A stretch of DNA of 8,998 nt from Candidatus Methanophagaceae archaeon (GCA_013374505.1 QENJ01000238.1:1-8998); one strand, 5' to 3'. Numbered from the stretch's first letter, positions 1-6,827 are shown. The notes: a model not told the origin generated them from the letters alone. Program-made: numbers and translations.

Positions 1-1734
1 TAAGGTTATAAGAAAAAGGGTAAGACCGCAGTAAACTACATCGTCATTCTCAATTTTATCTTGCAGTTTGAAACAAATCGAATTAGCCTTAACTGAGTCT
101 TCAATTCTTCCAGAAGAATAGAATGAAATCCCTGCTTTTTTCAAATCTCGTGTTGAGTCTTTGTATATGCCGATATTTAAACATGCTATGCCTCTGTTTG
201 TATAAGCACCAGCCCCATCAGGATTCAACTCGATTGCCTTGTTGTAATCTTCTATTGCCCCCTCATGCTTGTTTAATTCATAGTAAGCGGCACCACGATT
301 GCTGTAAGCGGTTGCATACTCAGGACTCAACTCGATTGCCTTGTTGTAATCTTCTATTGCCTTCTCATGCTTGTTTAATTCATAGTAAGCGTTACCACGA
401 TTGTAGTAAGCGGTTGCATACTCAGGATTCAACTCGATTGCCTTGTTGTAATCTTCTATTGCCTCCTCATGCTTGTTTAAATCTACGTAAGCGTTACCAC
501 GATTGTTGTAAGCGGTTGCATACACAGGATTCAACTCGATTGCCTTGTTGTAATCTTCTATTGCCTTCTCATGCTTGTTTGATTTTGCGTAAGCGTTACC
601 ACGATTGTTGTAAGCGGTTGCATACTCAGGATTCAACTCGATTGCCTTGTTGTAATCTTCTATTGCCTTCTCATGCTTGTTTGATTTTGCGTAAGCGCTA
701 CCACGATTGTTGTAAGCGGTTGCATACTCAGGACTCAACTCGATTGCCTTGTTGTAATCTTCTATTGCCTTCTCATGCTTGTTTAATTCATAGTACGCGG
801 CACCACGATTGTTGTAAATTCCAGCAATAAAATCGCTTTTGAATCTCAATCTTTCTGTGAAGGAGATGGTCTTTGTATAAAATTCTACTGCGTTAAGATA
901 TTTTTCTAAATATTGCGAATTTAAGCCTAAATTAAAAAAACAAAGCGTTTCAATCGCGTTTATTTCACGTTCAATAATAAAATTCCCATCGTCTCTATGG
1001 GCGATTCTTTCATTTTCTATGTCTTTTAATATTTCTGAGATTATTTCTGTTGCTTCGCGGTATTCTCGTTTATTTTGTGACTTCAAAGCCTTTTCAAAGG
1101 GCACTGAGAACCTTTTTAGCCATGAAGTTTTGATTTTCTCTATATACTCTCTTTGTTCCCCGATCTGGCATGTAAAGAACTCCGGTTTGGAAAGTTTTTC
1201 TTCAATTCGTGACAATCCTTCTTTTATCTCGGCTGTATCTTCTTTTATTTCGGCTATTCCTGTTTTTATCCCCTCTAAATAGTTTTCAACTTTTGTTAGC
1301 GCTTCATTTGTGATGATTCCTTGACTTACTAATTTATCAAGTTCGATAACCACGAACTCTTTAAACGTTCCATCTTTCTTGGTGGCTTCTTTGCAGAACA
1401 ACACGTAGTAGTTCTTTGCTAAATCGTCAAAAACGTCTTCCCTTCCATTGAAATATTGAGAGACAAAAGATTTCCTGGATTCTTCACTAACGTCTAATTT
1501 TTGCAACTCACGAAGATTTTCGTCATTCTTCTTCAAAGTTTTCAAAATCTCTTTGGCTTCGGTGTCTTCTGATTGCTTAATGTTTTCGTTTAATGCCTTT
1601 TTTAGAATCTTTGAAGCGTCTTTTTCGCCAATCCTTCCAACCAATCCTTTAGCAAGACTGGTTAAACTAATAATATCACCAATCGAGATTTTTGACACTA
1701 ATAGAAGCCCGAAGGCGATTAGTAGTTCTAACAT
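1..1734 (-). CDS. TPR-repeat protein with coiled-coil N-terminal region (partial, C-terminus beyond window)
   Basis: The reading frame is open from the ATG at 1734-1732 to the window edge, giving at least 578 residues with no stop seen. A GAGG ribosome site lies just before the ATG. Residues 1-18 are hydrophobic (MLELLIAFGLLLV...). A charged helical region follows, then a predicted coiled coil near residues 145-180 (IKTGIAEIKEDTAEIKEGLS). From about residue 301 there are six near-identical 34-residue TPR units (core EKAIEDYNKAIELNPEYATA), preceded by one and followed by at least one degenerate unit. TPRs are protein-interaction scaffolds, so a scaffolding or sensing role is likely; the partner is unknown. 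The N-terminal region matches no domain I recognise, and no Walker A P-loop is visible in the part shown, so this is not evidently a complete STAND ATPase. It lies 87 bp downstream of aroK on the same strand but probably has its own promoter. Confidence 0.9.
   Translation of the reverse strand, partial: MLELLIAFGLLLVSKISIGDIISLTSLAKGLVGRIGEKDASKILKKALNENIKQSEDTEAKEILKTLKKNDENLRELQKLDVSEESRKSFVSQYFNGREDVFDDLAKNYYVLFCKEATKKDGTFKEFVVIELDKLVSQGIITNEALTKVENYLEGIKTGIAEIKEDTAEIKEGLSRIEEKLSKPEFFTCQIGEQREYIEKIKTSWLKRFSVPFEKALKSQNKREYREATEIISEILKDIENERIAHRDDGNFIIEREINAIETLCFFNLGLNSQYLEKYLNAVEFYTKTISFTERLRFKSDFIAGIYNNRGAAYYELNKHEKAIEDYNKAIELSPEYATAYNNRGSAYAKSNKHEKAIEDYNKAIELNPEYATAYNNRGNAYAKSNKHEKAIEDYNKAIELNPVYATAYNNRGNAYVDLNKHEEAIEDYNKAIELNPEYATAYYNRGNAYYELNKHEKAIEDYNKAIELSPEYATAYSNRGAAYYELNKHEGAIEDYNKAIELNPDGAGAYTNRGIACLNIGIYKDSTRDLKKAGISFYSSGRIEDSVKANSICFKLQDKIENDDVVYCGLTLFLITL
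222..833 (-). repeat. Six tandem 102-bp repeats encoding TPR units
   Basis: The marker ga(t/c)tcaactcgattgcc starts at 222, 324, 426, 528, 630 and 732, exactly 102 bp apart, so each unit is 34 codons with no indels. Units differ by only a few substitutions: the loop residues after NRG vary (AAYYELNKHE, SAYAKSNKHE, NAYVDLNKHE), as do LNPE, LSPE, LNPV and LNPD. Conservation at the DNA level, including synonymous positions, points to recent tandem amplification or ongoing homogenisation. Confidence 0.95.
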
Positions 1735-1765
1735 TTCCTCACTATCTAATTCAATACTACCACCG

Positions 1766-1773
1766 TTTAAATA
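1766..1773 (-). promoter_or_regulatory. Putative archaeal TATA box for the TPR gene
   Basis: On the minus strand the sequence reads TATTTAAA, centred about 35 nt upstream of the TPR gene ATG. With the usual archaeal spacing of about 25 nt, transcription would start near 1742-1746, just before the GAGG ribosome site, giving a very short leader. The sequence pattern is the only evidence. A transcript reading through from aroK is the alternative. Confidence 0.4.
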
Positions 1774-1821
1774 CTTTAGAAATCCATGAATTCAACCCTG
1801 ATAATTTTATAATCATGCTTA

Positions 1822-2685
1822 TCAAACCAGAGACTGATTGTTTATCCGCGTCTTTATGACAGTACCTTCAATCCCCTGCTCGTTCCAGACCTCACGTACT
1901 CTCACCGCTTTTTCTGTGTCCACAAAAGCGACAAAAGAGGGCCCTGTTCCTGATAGACTCACGCCTTTCACACCGCATTCCAACGCTTTCAGCATCGGTG
2001 CGGGGTCAAAACCCAACGCAGCACAATACAAAAAACCGTTCAACGTCATCGCCTCTTCAAACCGCCCCTGTAATGCCAAATCGTACGCGAGGTTTACCCA
2101 CGGTGCAATCAGCCTCGAACGTTTCACGTCGGTATCAGCACTAAACGCTTTCTTGTGCGGCACGAAGATACTAACTTCAGAATCCTTTTCCACACGCTTT
2201 ATCAACTCACGCTTTTTGTTGTCTGTTATCACGATACCACCGAGCAAAGACGCACAAGCATCGTCAAAGGCGCCGGTTATGGACACACCGGTATCCAGTG
2301 CGGCTTCTACACCTATTCGTATTGCGTCAAGAGCGTTCAGTTCTTCGTCTATTGCCGCTAAAGTAGCGACTACAACAGCATTTGCGGCGGCACTGCTGCT
2401 TTTCAATCCGCTGCCTAACGGGATCTCGCTTCGTGTCTTTACGTGGGCTCGTAAAGGCAAATCGAACCGGTTCAGTACTAACTCCACGCAGCGTTCTATC
2501 AAGCTTGTATCGCTGCTCGTGTCGCCGTTCAGTTCGATTTCGCCTGTGATACCGCGGAAATCGTTACCGAGTTCTACTTCGGCGTGCGTCCATAGCTCGA
2601 TGCCAAATGCCGCGCCTTTGTAGGTCGCGATTGCATTTATTATTGTGCCTGCACCGCTTGCTTTTCCGTGGCCTTTTGTGTGCAT
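1822..2685 (-). CDS. aroK: Archaeal shikimate kinase, GHMP superfamily
   Basis: This 287-residue protein is the usual length for archaeal shikimate kinases, which phosphorylate shikimate to shikimate 3-phosphate with ATP in the pathway to chorismate and aromatic amino acids, in the cytoplasm. The N-terminal GKASGAGTIINAIATYKGAA matches this family. The GHMP ATP-binding motif is IPLGSGLKSSSAAANA at residues 88-103. TGAFDDACASLLGG lies at 137-150 and the C-terminal GHMP motif GVSLSGTGPSFVAF at 241-254. The start at 2685 is chosen because AGAGGA lies about 8 nt upstream and the family motif begins directly. The frame is open upstream to an ATG at 2823, but that would add 46 hydrophobic residues encoded by AT-rich intergenic DNA that do not belong to the family. 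The TPR gene follows on the same strand. Homoserine or mevalonate kinase is less likely given the N-terminal signature. Confidence 0.92.
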   Translation of the reverse strand: MHTKGHGKASGAGTIINAIATYKGAAFGIELWTHAEVELGNDFRGITGEIELNGDTSSDTSLIERCVELVLNRFDLPLRAHVKTRSEIPLGSGLKSSSAAANAVVVATLAAIDEELNALDAIRIGVEAALDTGVSITGAFDDACASLLGGIVITDNKKRELIKRVEKDSEVSIFVPHKKAFSADTDVKRSRLIAPWVNLAYDLALQGRFEEAMTLNGFLYCAALGFDPAPMLKALECGVKGVSLSGTGPSFVAFVDTEKAVRVREVWNEQGIEGTVIKTRINNQSLV

Positions 2686-2716
2686 TTTTGTATTCCTCTT
2701 TATTGGGTTTACCGGT

Positions 2717-2760
2717 TTTGCTAAAAAAACGTTCTTTAGAAAAAAAAAAAGTTTAGCAAA
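2717..2760. repeat. 9-bp inverted repeat in the aroK/small-ORF divergent region
   Basis: TTTGCTAAA at 2717-2725 and its exact complement TTTAGCAAA at 2752-2760 flank a 26-nt A-rich spacer. The element sits between the divergent starts of aroK (2685) and the small ORF (2788), where both promoters must lie. It could be a two-half-site operator for a divergent regulator or an RNA hairpin. AT-rich composition makes chance occurrence possible. Confidence 0.45.
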
Positions 2761-2787
2761 GAAATAGTATACACAACAAAGTACAAA

Positions 2788-2928
2788 ATGAGAAGAACCG
2801 GTATGGTAGAAAAGGATGAACAAATTTTAGATACCTTAGAGGAACTTGCGAAAGAAACAATGGCGGTTTTAAAGAAGAAAGGGGTTTCGCTTACGGTGGC
2901 TGATTTTCTGAAGGAAAGGAAGCGTTAA
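2788..2928 (+). CDS. Small hypothetical protein (46 aa), divergent from aroK
   Basis: The predicted 46-residue protein is charged and helical. It starts MRRTGMVEKDEQILDTLEEL and ends VSLTVADFLKERKR. The composition (amphipathic helices rich in E and K, few rare residues) looks like a real coding sequence, unlike the surrounding frames. There is no strong Shine-Dalgarno sequence before the ATG at 2788, which fits a leaderless archaeal transcript; the alternative start at 2803 (MVEKDEQ) also lacks one. I do not recognise the family. Its size and charge resemble antitoxins or small regulators, but no DNA-binding motif is clear. It is followed after 2 nt by another possible small ORF. Confidence 0.55.
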   Translation: MRRTGMVEKDEQILDTLEELAKETMAVLKKKGVSLTVADFLKERKR

Positions 2929-2930
2929 GG

Positions 2931-3026
2931 ATGAAGTATATGGGTCTTCGCTATTTCATGTGGGTAGATGTGGTTAAGTGGCTGCCAAATAATCCAAAAT
3001 CAAAAGAAAAAGGTGGATTTATATAG
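2931..3026 (+). CDS. Possible 31-aa ORF coupled to the preceding small gene
   Basis: An ATG lies 2 nt after the TAA of the 46-aa ORF (taaggatg), a spacing typical of translational coupling. The product begins MKYMGLRYFMWVDVVKWLPN and ends SKEKGGFI. It is short and matches nothing I recognise, so it may be a remnant of a longer gene or non-coding. The only support is the tight spacing and a plausible aromatic, amphipathic composition. Confidence 0.25.
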   Translation: MKYMGLRYFMWVDVVKWLPNNPKSKEKGGFI

Positions 3027-3070
3027 CCTTAAATCTAAAAGGAAGGATTGAAAATGTTGGTGAGGTAATT

Positions 3071-3097
3071 GTGAGACCGCTTCTTAGGCGGTTACAC
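3071..3097. repeat. Small stem-loop
   Basis: GTG-A-GACCGC at 3071-3080 pairs with GCGGTT-A-CAC at 3088-3097 around a 7-nt loop (ttcttag). The stem has six pairs including one G-U, an A-A mismatch, then three more pairs. No T-tract follows, so it is not a standard terminator. The right arm, gcggttaca, recurs at 3419-3427. Confidence 0.4.
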
Positions 3098-3169
3098 TTG
3101 ACATAAACGAAGGACTAAAATGAGTTCATCTTTGCAAACATCTATAAACGCTATACCAACTGCTAGGAT

Positions 3170-3360
3170 GTTCATAAAGGGTTGAGGGAGCACTCAGATG
3201 TAGCAAAGAGAGGCAGGATAAGTCCGGTAGCCGCATTGATGTTTTCTGGAACGAAGAGGAAGAAAATTTCAAGCGGATAATTTCGAGAGAAATAGGACTT
3301 ATCCTGCCGGGCAGTGAGTTAATTCGACGGCATGTGTGCAGGTAGTTAGGTTCATAAAGG
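3170..3360. repeat. 11-bp direct repeats flanking a 169-bp segment
   Basis: GTTCATAAAGG occurs at 3170-3180 and again at 3350-3360, exactly 180 bp apart. The enclosed segment carries the 14-bp inverted repeat at 3212/3308 but has no inverted repeats at its own ends. A target-site duplication around a small non-autonomous element is possible, and so is a simple duplicated motif. Confidence 0.45.
3212..3308. repeat. Perfect 14-bp inverted repeat with 69-nt spacer
   Basis: GGCAGGATAAGTCC at 3212-3225 has its exact complement GGACTTATCCTGCC at 3295-3308. Such a match is very unlikely by chance within about 100 bp. It could be the terminal repeats of a decayed miniature element or the closing stem of a structured RNA. 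Confidence 0.75.
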
Positions 3361-3400
3361 TATATCGGTCGCTCCAATTTACTGCAAGCGACCGATATAC
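3360..3400. repeat. Perfect 14-bp stem-loop
   Basis: GTATATCGGTCGCT at 3360-3373 pairs perfectly with AGCGACCGATATAC at 3387-3400 around a 13-nt loop (ccaatttactgca). The left arm begins at the last base of the second GTTCATAAAGG repeat. No T-rich tract follows on either strand, so it is not an ordinary intrinsic terminator. A DNA-level recombination or regulator site, or a structured RNA end, are alternatives. Confidence 0.8.
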
Positions 3401-3661
3401 TATGACTAAAAGGTTTATGCGGTTACATTGTGTTAAAATCTAAACTCGGGATTATCCTATCGAAGATATTTCTTGGTTATGAACTCTTGTGGATTTTGAT
3501 AACTACGGACGCTCGACATTCAACATGCGCCTCATGTAATCTGCTAGCGGATGGTAGGGATATTGAGTTACCCATACAAAACAGCGAATAGCCAAGTATA
3601 TTGACTATTCAGTCTTTATAGGTGCTTTCCTGCCGTCTGATCCAAATCATAAAATCTGTGA
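3401..3661. other. Probable decayed coding DNA, no recognisable product
   Basis: No intact gene is seen. One plus-strand frame is open from a GTG at 3430 to a TAG at 3589-3591; it encodes 53 residues with a hydrophobic start (VLKSKLGIILSKIF) and a CASC motif. A second frame is open through about 3594-3666 (DYSVFIGAFLPSDPNHKICD). The mixture of short open segments before a beta-helix remnant suggests the upstream part of a broken surface-protein gene, but no family match supports that. Confidence 0.3.
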
Positions 3662-3790
3662 CGGGTCGTAGATGCTATAATTCGCGATCGACTACCAGCA
3701 GCAATCTCAGTTTTTGGATTAAGCCACAACACCATTTCAGGCAACAATGTCAGCAACAACAACTGCGGTATCACCCACAACGTGCTATGA
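3662..3790 (+). pseudogene. Remnant of a parallel beta-helix (NosD/PbH1-like) surface protein
   Basis: This frame has no start codon and runs from after a TGA at 3659 to a TGA at 3788. Its end reads LSHNTISGNNVSNNNCGITH, the asparagine-rich pattern (S-N-N-T-I-S-x-N) typical of right-handed beta-helix repeats in archaeal cell-surface proteins of the NosD/pectate-lyase fold type. Only about one and a half repeat coils remain. It lies just upstream of an orphan C-terminal surface module, so the two are probably parts of one broken gene. The repeat pattern is visible; the joining of the two pieces is inferred. Confidence 0.5.
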
Positions 3791-3893
3791 GATAGATGGA
3801 TATGAATATGTCATACCTAGATTTAAATAATGACTTTTATCCGCTGATGGCGCCCTGTGAAATGTATTTTGCACCGATAGAAAACATTTGTGA

Positions 3894-4286
3894 CACCGGT
3901 CCCTGTACCTATACCCAAGCATCTCAGGCACGCACAACGGTACAATCTCACCTTCACACACAATCACCGTGCAAAAGATTTACACATATCCCTGCCCCGG
4001 AACAGGTGGCCATACCGAATACGTAAGAATATGGAACTCGACTCTGAACGTAACAGCAACCTGGCAAGGCTACCAGACCGATTGGCGTAACATAACCTTT
4101 AACGACACATTCACGCTTGTAGCAAACGAAACCTATAACTACACCATCCGCACAGGCTCCTATCCGCAGATAATACACAATCAAACCTCTACAACAGAAT
4201 ACGGAACATTAACCTGTACAGAATTCACAGATGCAAACGGCAATAGTTATAGAGACTGGATACCCGCAATAAAGTTATTCAGTTAA
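3894..4286 (+). pseudogene. Orphan C-terminal surface module, copy of the DUF3160 protein tail
   Basis: The frame is open from after a TGA at 3891 to the TAA ending at 4286. From about 3909 (YPSISGTHNGTI) to the end it aligns with the last 130 or so residues of the downstream DUF3160 protein, sharing QKxYTYPCPGTxGHTEY, WNSTLN, TATWQGYQTDWRNITFND, TFTLVANETYNYTIRTGSYP and CTEFTDANGNSYRD. The only ATG in frame (3969) falls inside the module and would give a 105-aa product without a signal peptide. The preceding ~100 bp continues in another frame (ending ICDTGP near 3902), consistent with a frameshift near 3897-3917. I read this as the tail of a decayed secreted protein. Expression as a short protein from 3969 is possible but unsupported by a ribosome site. 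Confidence 0.7.
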
Positions 4287-4288
4287 AG

Positions 4289-4300
4289 CTTTTATTTTAA
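4289..4300 (+). promoter_or_regulatory. Putative promoter of the DUF3160 gene
   Basis: The T-rich stretch ctTTTATTTTAA lies 56-67 nt upstream of the chosen ATG at 4356, between the stop of the preceding remnant and the gene. Archaeal spacing would put the start near 4320, leaving a leader of about 35 nt that contains the AGGAGG site. Only sequence resemblance supports this. Confidence 0.3.
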
Positions 4301-4342
4301 GAAAAGATTTGTGATAAAATGGGAAGAAATCCCAAAAACAAA

Positions 4343-4349
4343 AGGAGGG
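4343..4349 (+). promoter_or_regulatory. Ribosome binding site that fixes the DUF3160 start
   Basis: AGGAGGG ends 6 nt before the ATG at 4356. This strong site favours 4356 over the in-frame ATG at 4311, whose upstream sequence has no such motif and whose use would put a charged 15-residue tail ahead of the signal peptide. Confidence 0.8.
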
Positions 4350-4355
4350 CGAAAT

Positions 4356-6827
4356 ATGGGCGATAAAAATGATATAGAGATATTGGCAATTTCAATGACA
4401 TTGCTGATATTTACCTGTTGTATAGCACCTTGTATTGCGATTGCTGCACCAACAATTAACGCATCGGATTGTTCTGCTTTTTCTAATACTAAATTGCGCT
4501 ATCCTGTAAATATGGACGCAATAGCGGAAGTCTATCCTTTAGATACCGCAGCAAAAGAAAAGCTTTTCGAGAATGGGTTTGTAGTTCTGAAAGACCACGA
4601 ACATGGTAAAATTTCTGATTGCTATTGGAGCCTATTTGATGAATATGATGTCTCTGTTTTTATAACCTCTGATGCTATGCTACATCTTTTTCATGTTGTG
4701 CATGAGGACATGCTGAGGGATATAGAGAAGCAACATCTGTACAGTTTGACAGAAGTACTGGTGGAGGATATGCAGAGAAGAAGTATGGATGAATATCAAA
4801 GTATTTCTTCCACAAATCTTACATATGCAAAAGAGGCTGCGAGACGGAACGTAGTTTTTTTCACAGTTGCGTGTAAACTTTTAAATGAGACATATCCCGT
4901 ACCCGACTACGCCGAGGAGAACGTTACCGAGTACGTGCAAAAAATAATGAGTCATAACGTTACCGAGTTTTATCCGGGTGACGATTATACGCAATATGAG
5001 CCAAGGGGGCATTACGAAGGCGATCCGGCTCTTGAAAGGTATTTCAGATGCACGAAATGGCTGGGCAGGCGTATCTTCAGGATTGAGGATTATAAGTATC
5101 CAGAGGATTCTCACATTGAGATAATACAATCGGTTATGATTTCTGAGACGTTGCGAGAGTCACCCGGCACTATGCAACTATGGGAAAAAGTGTACAACGT
5201 CACGACACTACTTGTTGGCACAACCGACAGCATAACACCTGCAATGGTACAAAAAGCAACAGAGAATGTTTTTGGCACAAATTTCAAGATTTCTATGTTA
5301 GAAAAAGATGCCCATATTGAGCAACTGCGAGAAGAGTTCAAAAAAGCTGAATATCCTGAGTCGCAGATTATACCAGTTCCGCTTGAGTATCCCGGGCAAA
5401 TACCATCAAAATACGTACAATTCATGGGAGAAAGATATGTACCAGATAGTTATGTCTTTCAACAGGATACTTATCCCTATATTTCTGATGTCACACGTCT
5501 GCCAAAAGGGCTGGAAGTTATGGCTACGATGCTTGGTTCAAACAGAGCAGCCCAGTTATTAGAAGAAGAAAAACAGACTTATCCCGAACTGGAATCGCAA
5601 ATGGATAAGCTTAAGAAAGAATTTGAGAATTATACCATTGACGACTGGCAGAGTAATGTTTACTGTAACTGGCTCTATACATTAGAGCCGCTTCTTGTGG
5701 ATTTCGACCAGACTTATCCTTTATTTATGCAAAACACGGCATGGCAAGATGAGAAACTCAATACTGCGCTTGCATCATGGACTCAACTTCGCCACGATTA
5801 TATATTGTATGCAAAACAGACAAATGTGCCTGCGCCTGTTGCAATGGGCTACGGATATGTTGAGCCAGTGCCTGTGTTTTATCACAGATTGGCATCGCTA
5901 TGTAGGGAGATTGATATAGAATTGTCCCGCGAGGGTGTGCTTTCACAGGGGCACCATAACAATTTGAATACGCTTGCAGAACGACTCGATACGTTTGAAA
6001 CCTACGCTCAAAAGATAGTTAATAATCAGACATTGACAAAAGGAAAAGACTGGGGGGGTGGTGAACAGGACGACATTCATGGCTTTGGTCTCTGGTTATT
6101 ATATTTTTTCGCTGAAGGGAATGGTGGCATAAAAGAAGAAGAACCCACACTTGTTGCCGATGTTTGTACAAATAGTGTGACGAAAAAGGTTTTGCATGAA
6201 GGCGTTGGTAGGTTTAACCCCCTTATTATCGTTTATGAACAACCAGACGGACTAACTTTGGCGGGTATAGGGTTCGTTATGAGCTATTACGAGTTTGAAG
6301 AAGAGAATTTTAATAGAATTACTGATAGCGAGTGGAAAGGCTGGGTGGAGTATGGTCATTTACCACCGCGTCCTTTTTGGACTGATAGTTTTCTGTACTC
6401 TACTACGAATGTAACTGTGGTCTTCGATACGGACGCACCAATCAACCCATACCCTTCAATCGCAAGCACGCACAATGGCACAATCAAGCCAAATCAAAAT
6501 ATAGATGTGCAAAAGCTTTACACTTACCCCTGCCCCGGCACCAGCGGCCACACCGAATACGCAAGATTCTGGAACTCGACTCTGAACGCAACAGCAACCT
6601 GGCAAGGCTACCAGACTGATTGGCGTAACATAACCTTTAACGACTCATTCACGCTTGTAGCCAACGAAACCTACAACTATACCATCCGCACAGGCTCTTA
6701 TCCACAGATACACCACACACCCATGCTGCCAATAGCAAACGGTTGGATAACCTGCACAGAGTTCACAGATGCAAACGGCAATAGTTATAGAGACAGGATA
6801 CCCGCAATAAAATTGTTTCTCCTGTAA
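4356..6827 (+). CDS. Exported DUF3160-family protein with C-terminal surface module
   Basis: The 823-residue protein begins with a signal peptide: a charged start (MGDKNDIE), a hydrophobic core (ILAISMTLLIFTCCIAPCIA) and a likely cleavage after AIAA near residue 31. The body, about residues 45-680, resembles the uncharacterised DUF3160 family. Typical elements include the early block FITSDAMLHLFHVVHEDML and a late block with ADVCTNSVTKKVLHEGVG followed by LTLAGIGFVMSYYEF. A linker near residue 690 leads to a ~130-residue module (YTYPCPGTSGHTEY, TATWQGYQTDWRNITFND, CTEFTDANGNSYRD) rich in N-x-S/T sequons, suggesting glycosylation and a place outside the cell. No C-terminal membrane anchor or LPXTG-like signal is visible, so the module may itself serve attachment. 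The biochemical role is unknown. It is convergent with the isopentenyl phosphate kinase gene, 43 bp away. Confidence 0.85.
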   Translation: MGDKNDIEILAISMTLLIFTCCIAPCIAIAAPTINASDCSAFSNTKLRYPVNMDAIAEVYPLDTAAKEKLFENGFVVLKDHEHGKISDCYWSLFDEYDVSVFITSDAMLHLFHVVHEDMLRDIEKQHLYSLTEVLVEDMQRRSMDEYQSISSTNLTYAKEAARRNVVFFTVACKLLNETYPVPDYAEENVTEYVQKIMSHNVTEFYPGDDYTQYEPRGHYEGDPALERYFRCTKWLGRRIFRIEDYKYPEDSHIEIIQSVMISETLRESPGTMQLWEKVYNVTTLLVGTTDSITPAMVQKATENVFGTNFKISMLEKDAHIEQLREEFKKAEYPESQIIPVPLEYPGQIPSKYVQFMGERYVPDSYVFQQDTYPYISDVTRLPKGLEVMATMLGSNRAAQLLEEEKQTYPELESQMDKLKKEFENYTIDDWQSNVYCNWLYTLEPLLVDFDQTYPLFMQNTAWQDEKLNTALASWTQLRHDYILYAKQTNVPAPVAMGYGYVEPVPVFYHRLASLCREIDIELSREGVLSQGHHNNLNTLAERLDTFETYAQKIVNNQTLTKGKDWGGGEQDDIHGFGLWLLYFFAEGNGGIKEEEPTLVADVCTNSVTKKVLHEGVGRFNPLIIVYEQPDGLTLAGIGFVMSYYEFEEENFNRITDSEWKGWVEYGHLPPRPFWTDSFLYSTTNVTVVFDTDAPINPYPSIASTHNGTIKPNQNIDVQKLYTYPCPGTSGHTEYARFWNSTLNATATWQGYQTDWRNITFNDSFTLVANETYNYTIRTGSYPQIHHTPMLPIANGWITCTEFTDANGNSYRDRIPAIKLFLL
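6443..6827 (+). repeat. Intact copy of the C-terminal surface module (pairs with 3909-4286)
   Basis: This segment and 3909-4286 are near-identical over long runs at the DNA level, for example cggcaatagttatagagac and gattggcgtaacataacc in both. The copies diverge mainly in the middle (IIHNQTSTTEYGTLT versus IHHTPMLPIANGWIT) and in the first 60 bp. The similarity indicates recent duplication or gene conversion of a mobile C-terminal domain. Confidence 0.85.

Larger units (their letters stand above)
3027..3430. other. Repeat-rich region without a convincing gene
   Basis: No confident gene is visible here. The region contains several inverted repeats and an 11-bp direct repeat pair, listed separately. 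All three plus-strand frames have short open stretches. A 21-codon ORF at 3120-3185 starts MSSSLQTSINAIPTARMFIK. Another frame reads DVFWNEEEENFKRIISREIG and then LILPGSELIRR before a stop near 3344. These could be pieces of a frameshifted gene or mobile-element cargo, but I cannot join them into a known family. A TATA-like ttatata at 3019-3025 could drive transcription into the region. Confidence 0.5.

Noticed and set aside
123..830. Plus-strand open frame with repeated RLPCCNLLLP/HDCCKRLHTQ segments
   Set aside because: It is the antisense shadow of the minus-strand TPR array; the 102-bp periodicity creates a long open frame by itself and the composition is not protein-like.
222..833. CRISPR-like regular repeats
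   Set aside because: The 102-bp units are contiguous, in frame and encode TPRs; there are no unique spacers.
1838..2623. 261-codon plus-strand frame opposite aroK
   Set aside because: It is antisense to a clear shikimate kinase with all GHMP motifs, and its own translation resembles no family.
2686..2823. N-terminal extension of aroK from the ATG at 2823
   Set aside because: The extra 46 residues are hydrophobic, come from an AT-rich intergenic stretch with the inverted repeat, lie over the small ORF start, and lack a ribosome site; 2685 has AGAGGA and fits the family.
3796..4026. Plus-strand ORF starting MDMNMSYLDLNNDF
   Set aside because: Its second half is the wrong frame of the surface-module remnant, and its first half matches nothing; treated as part of decayed DNA.
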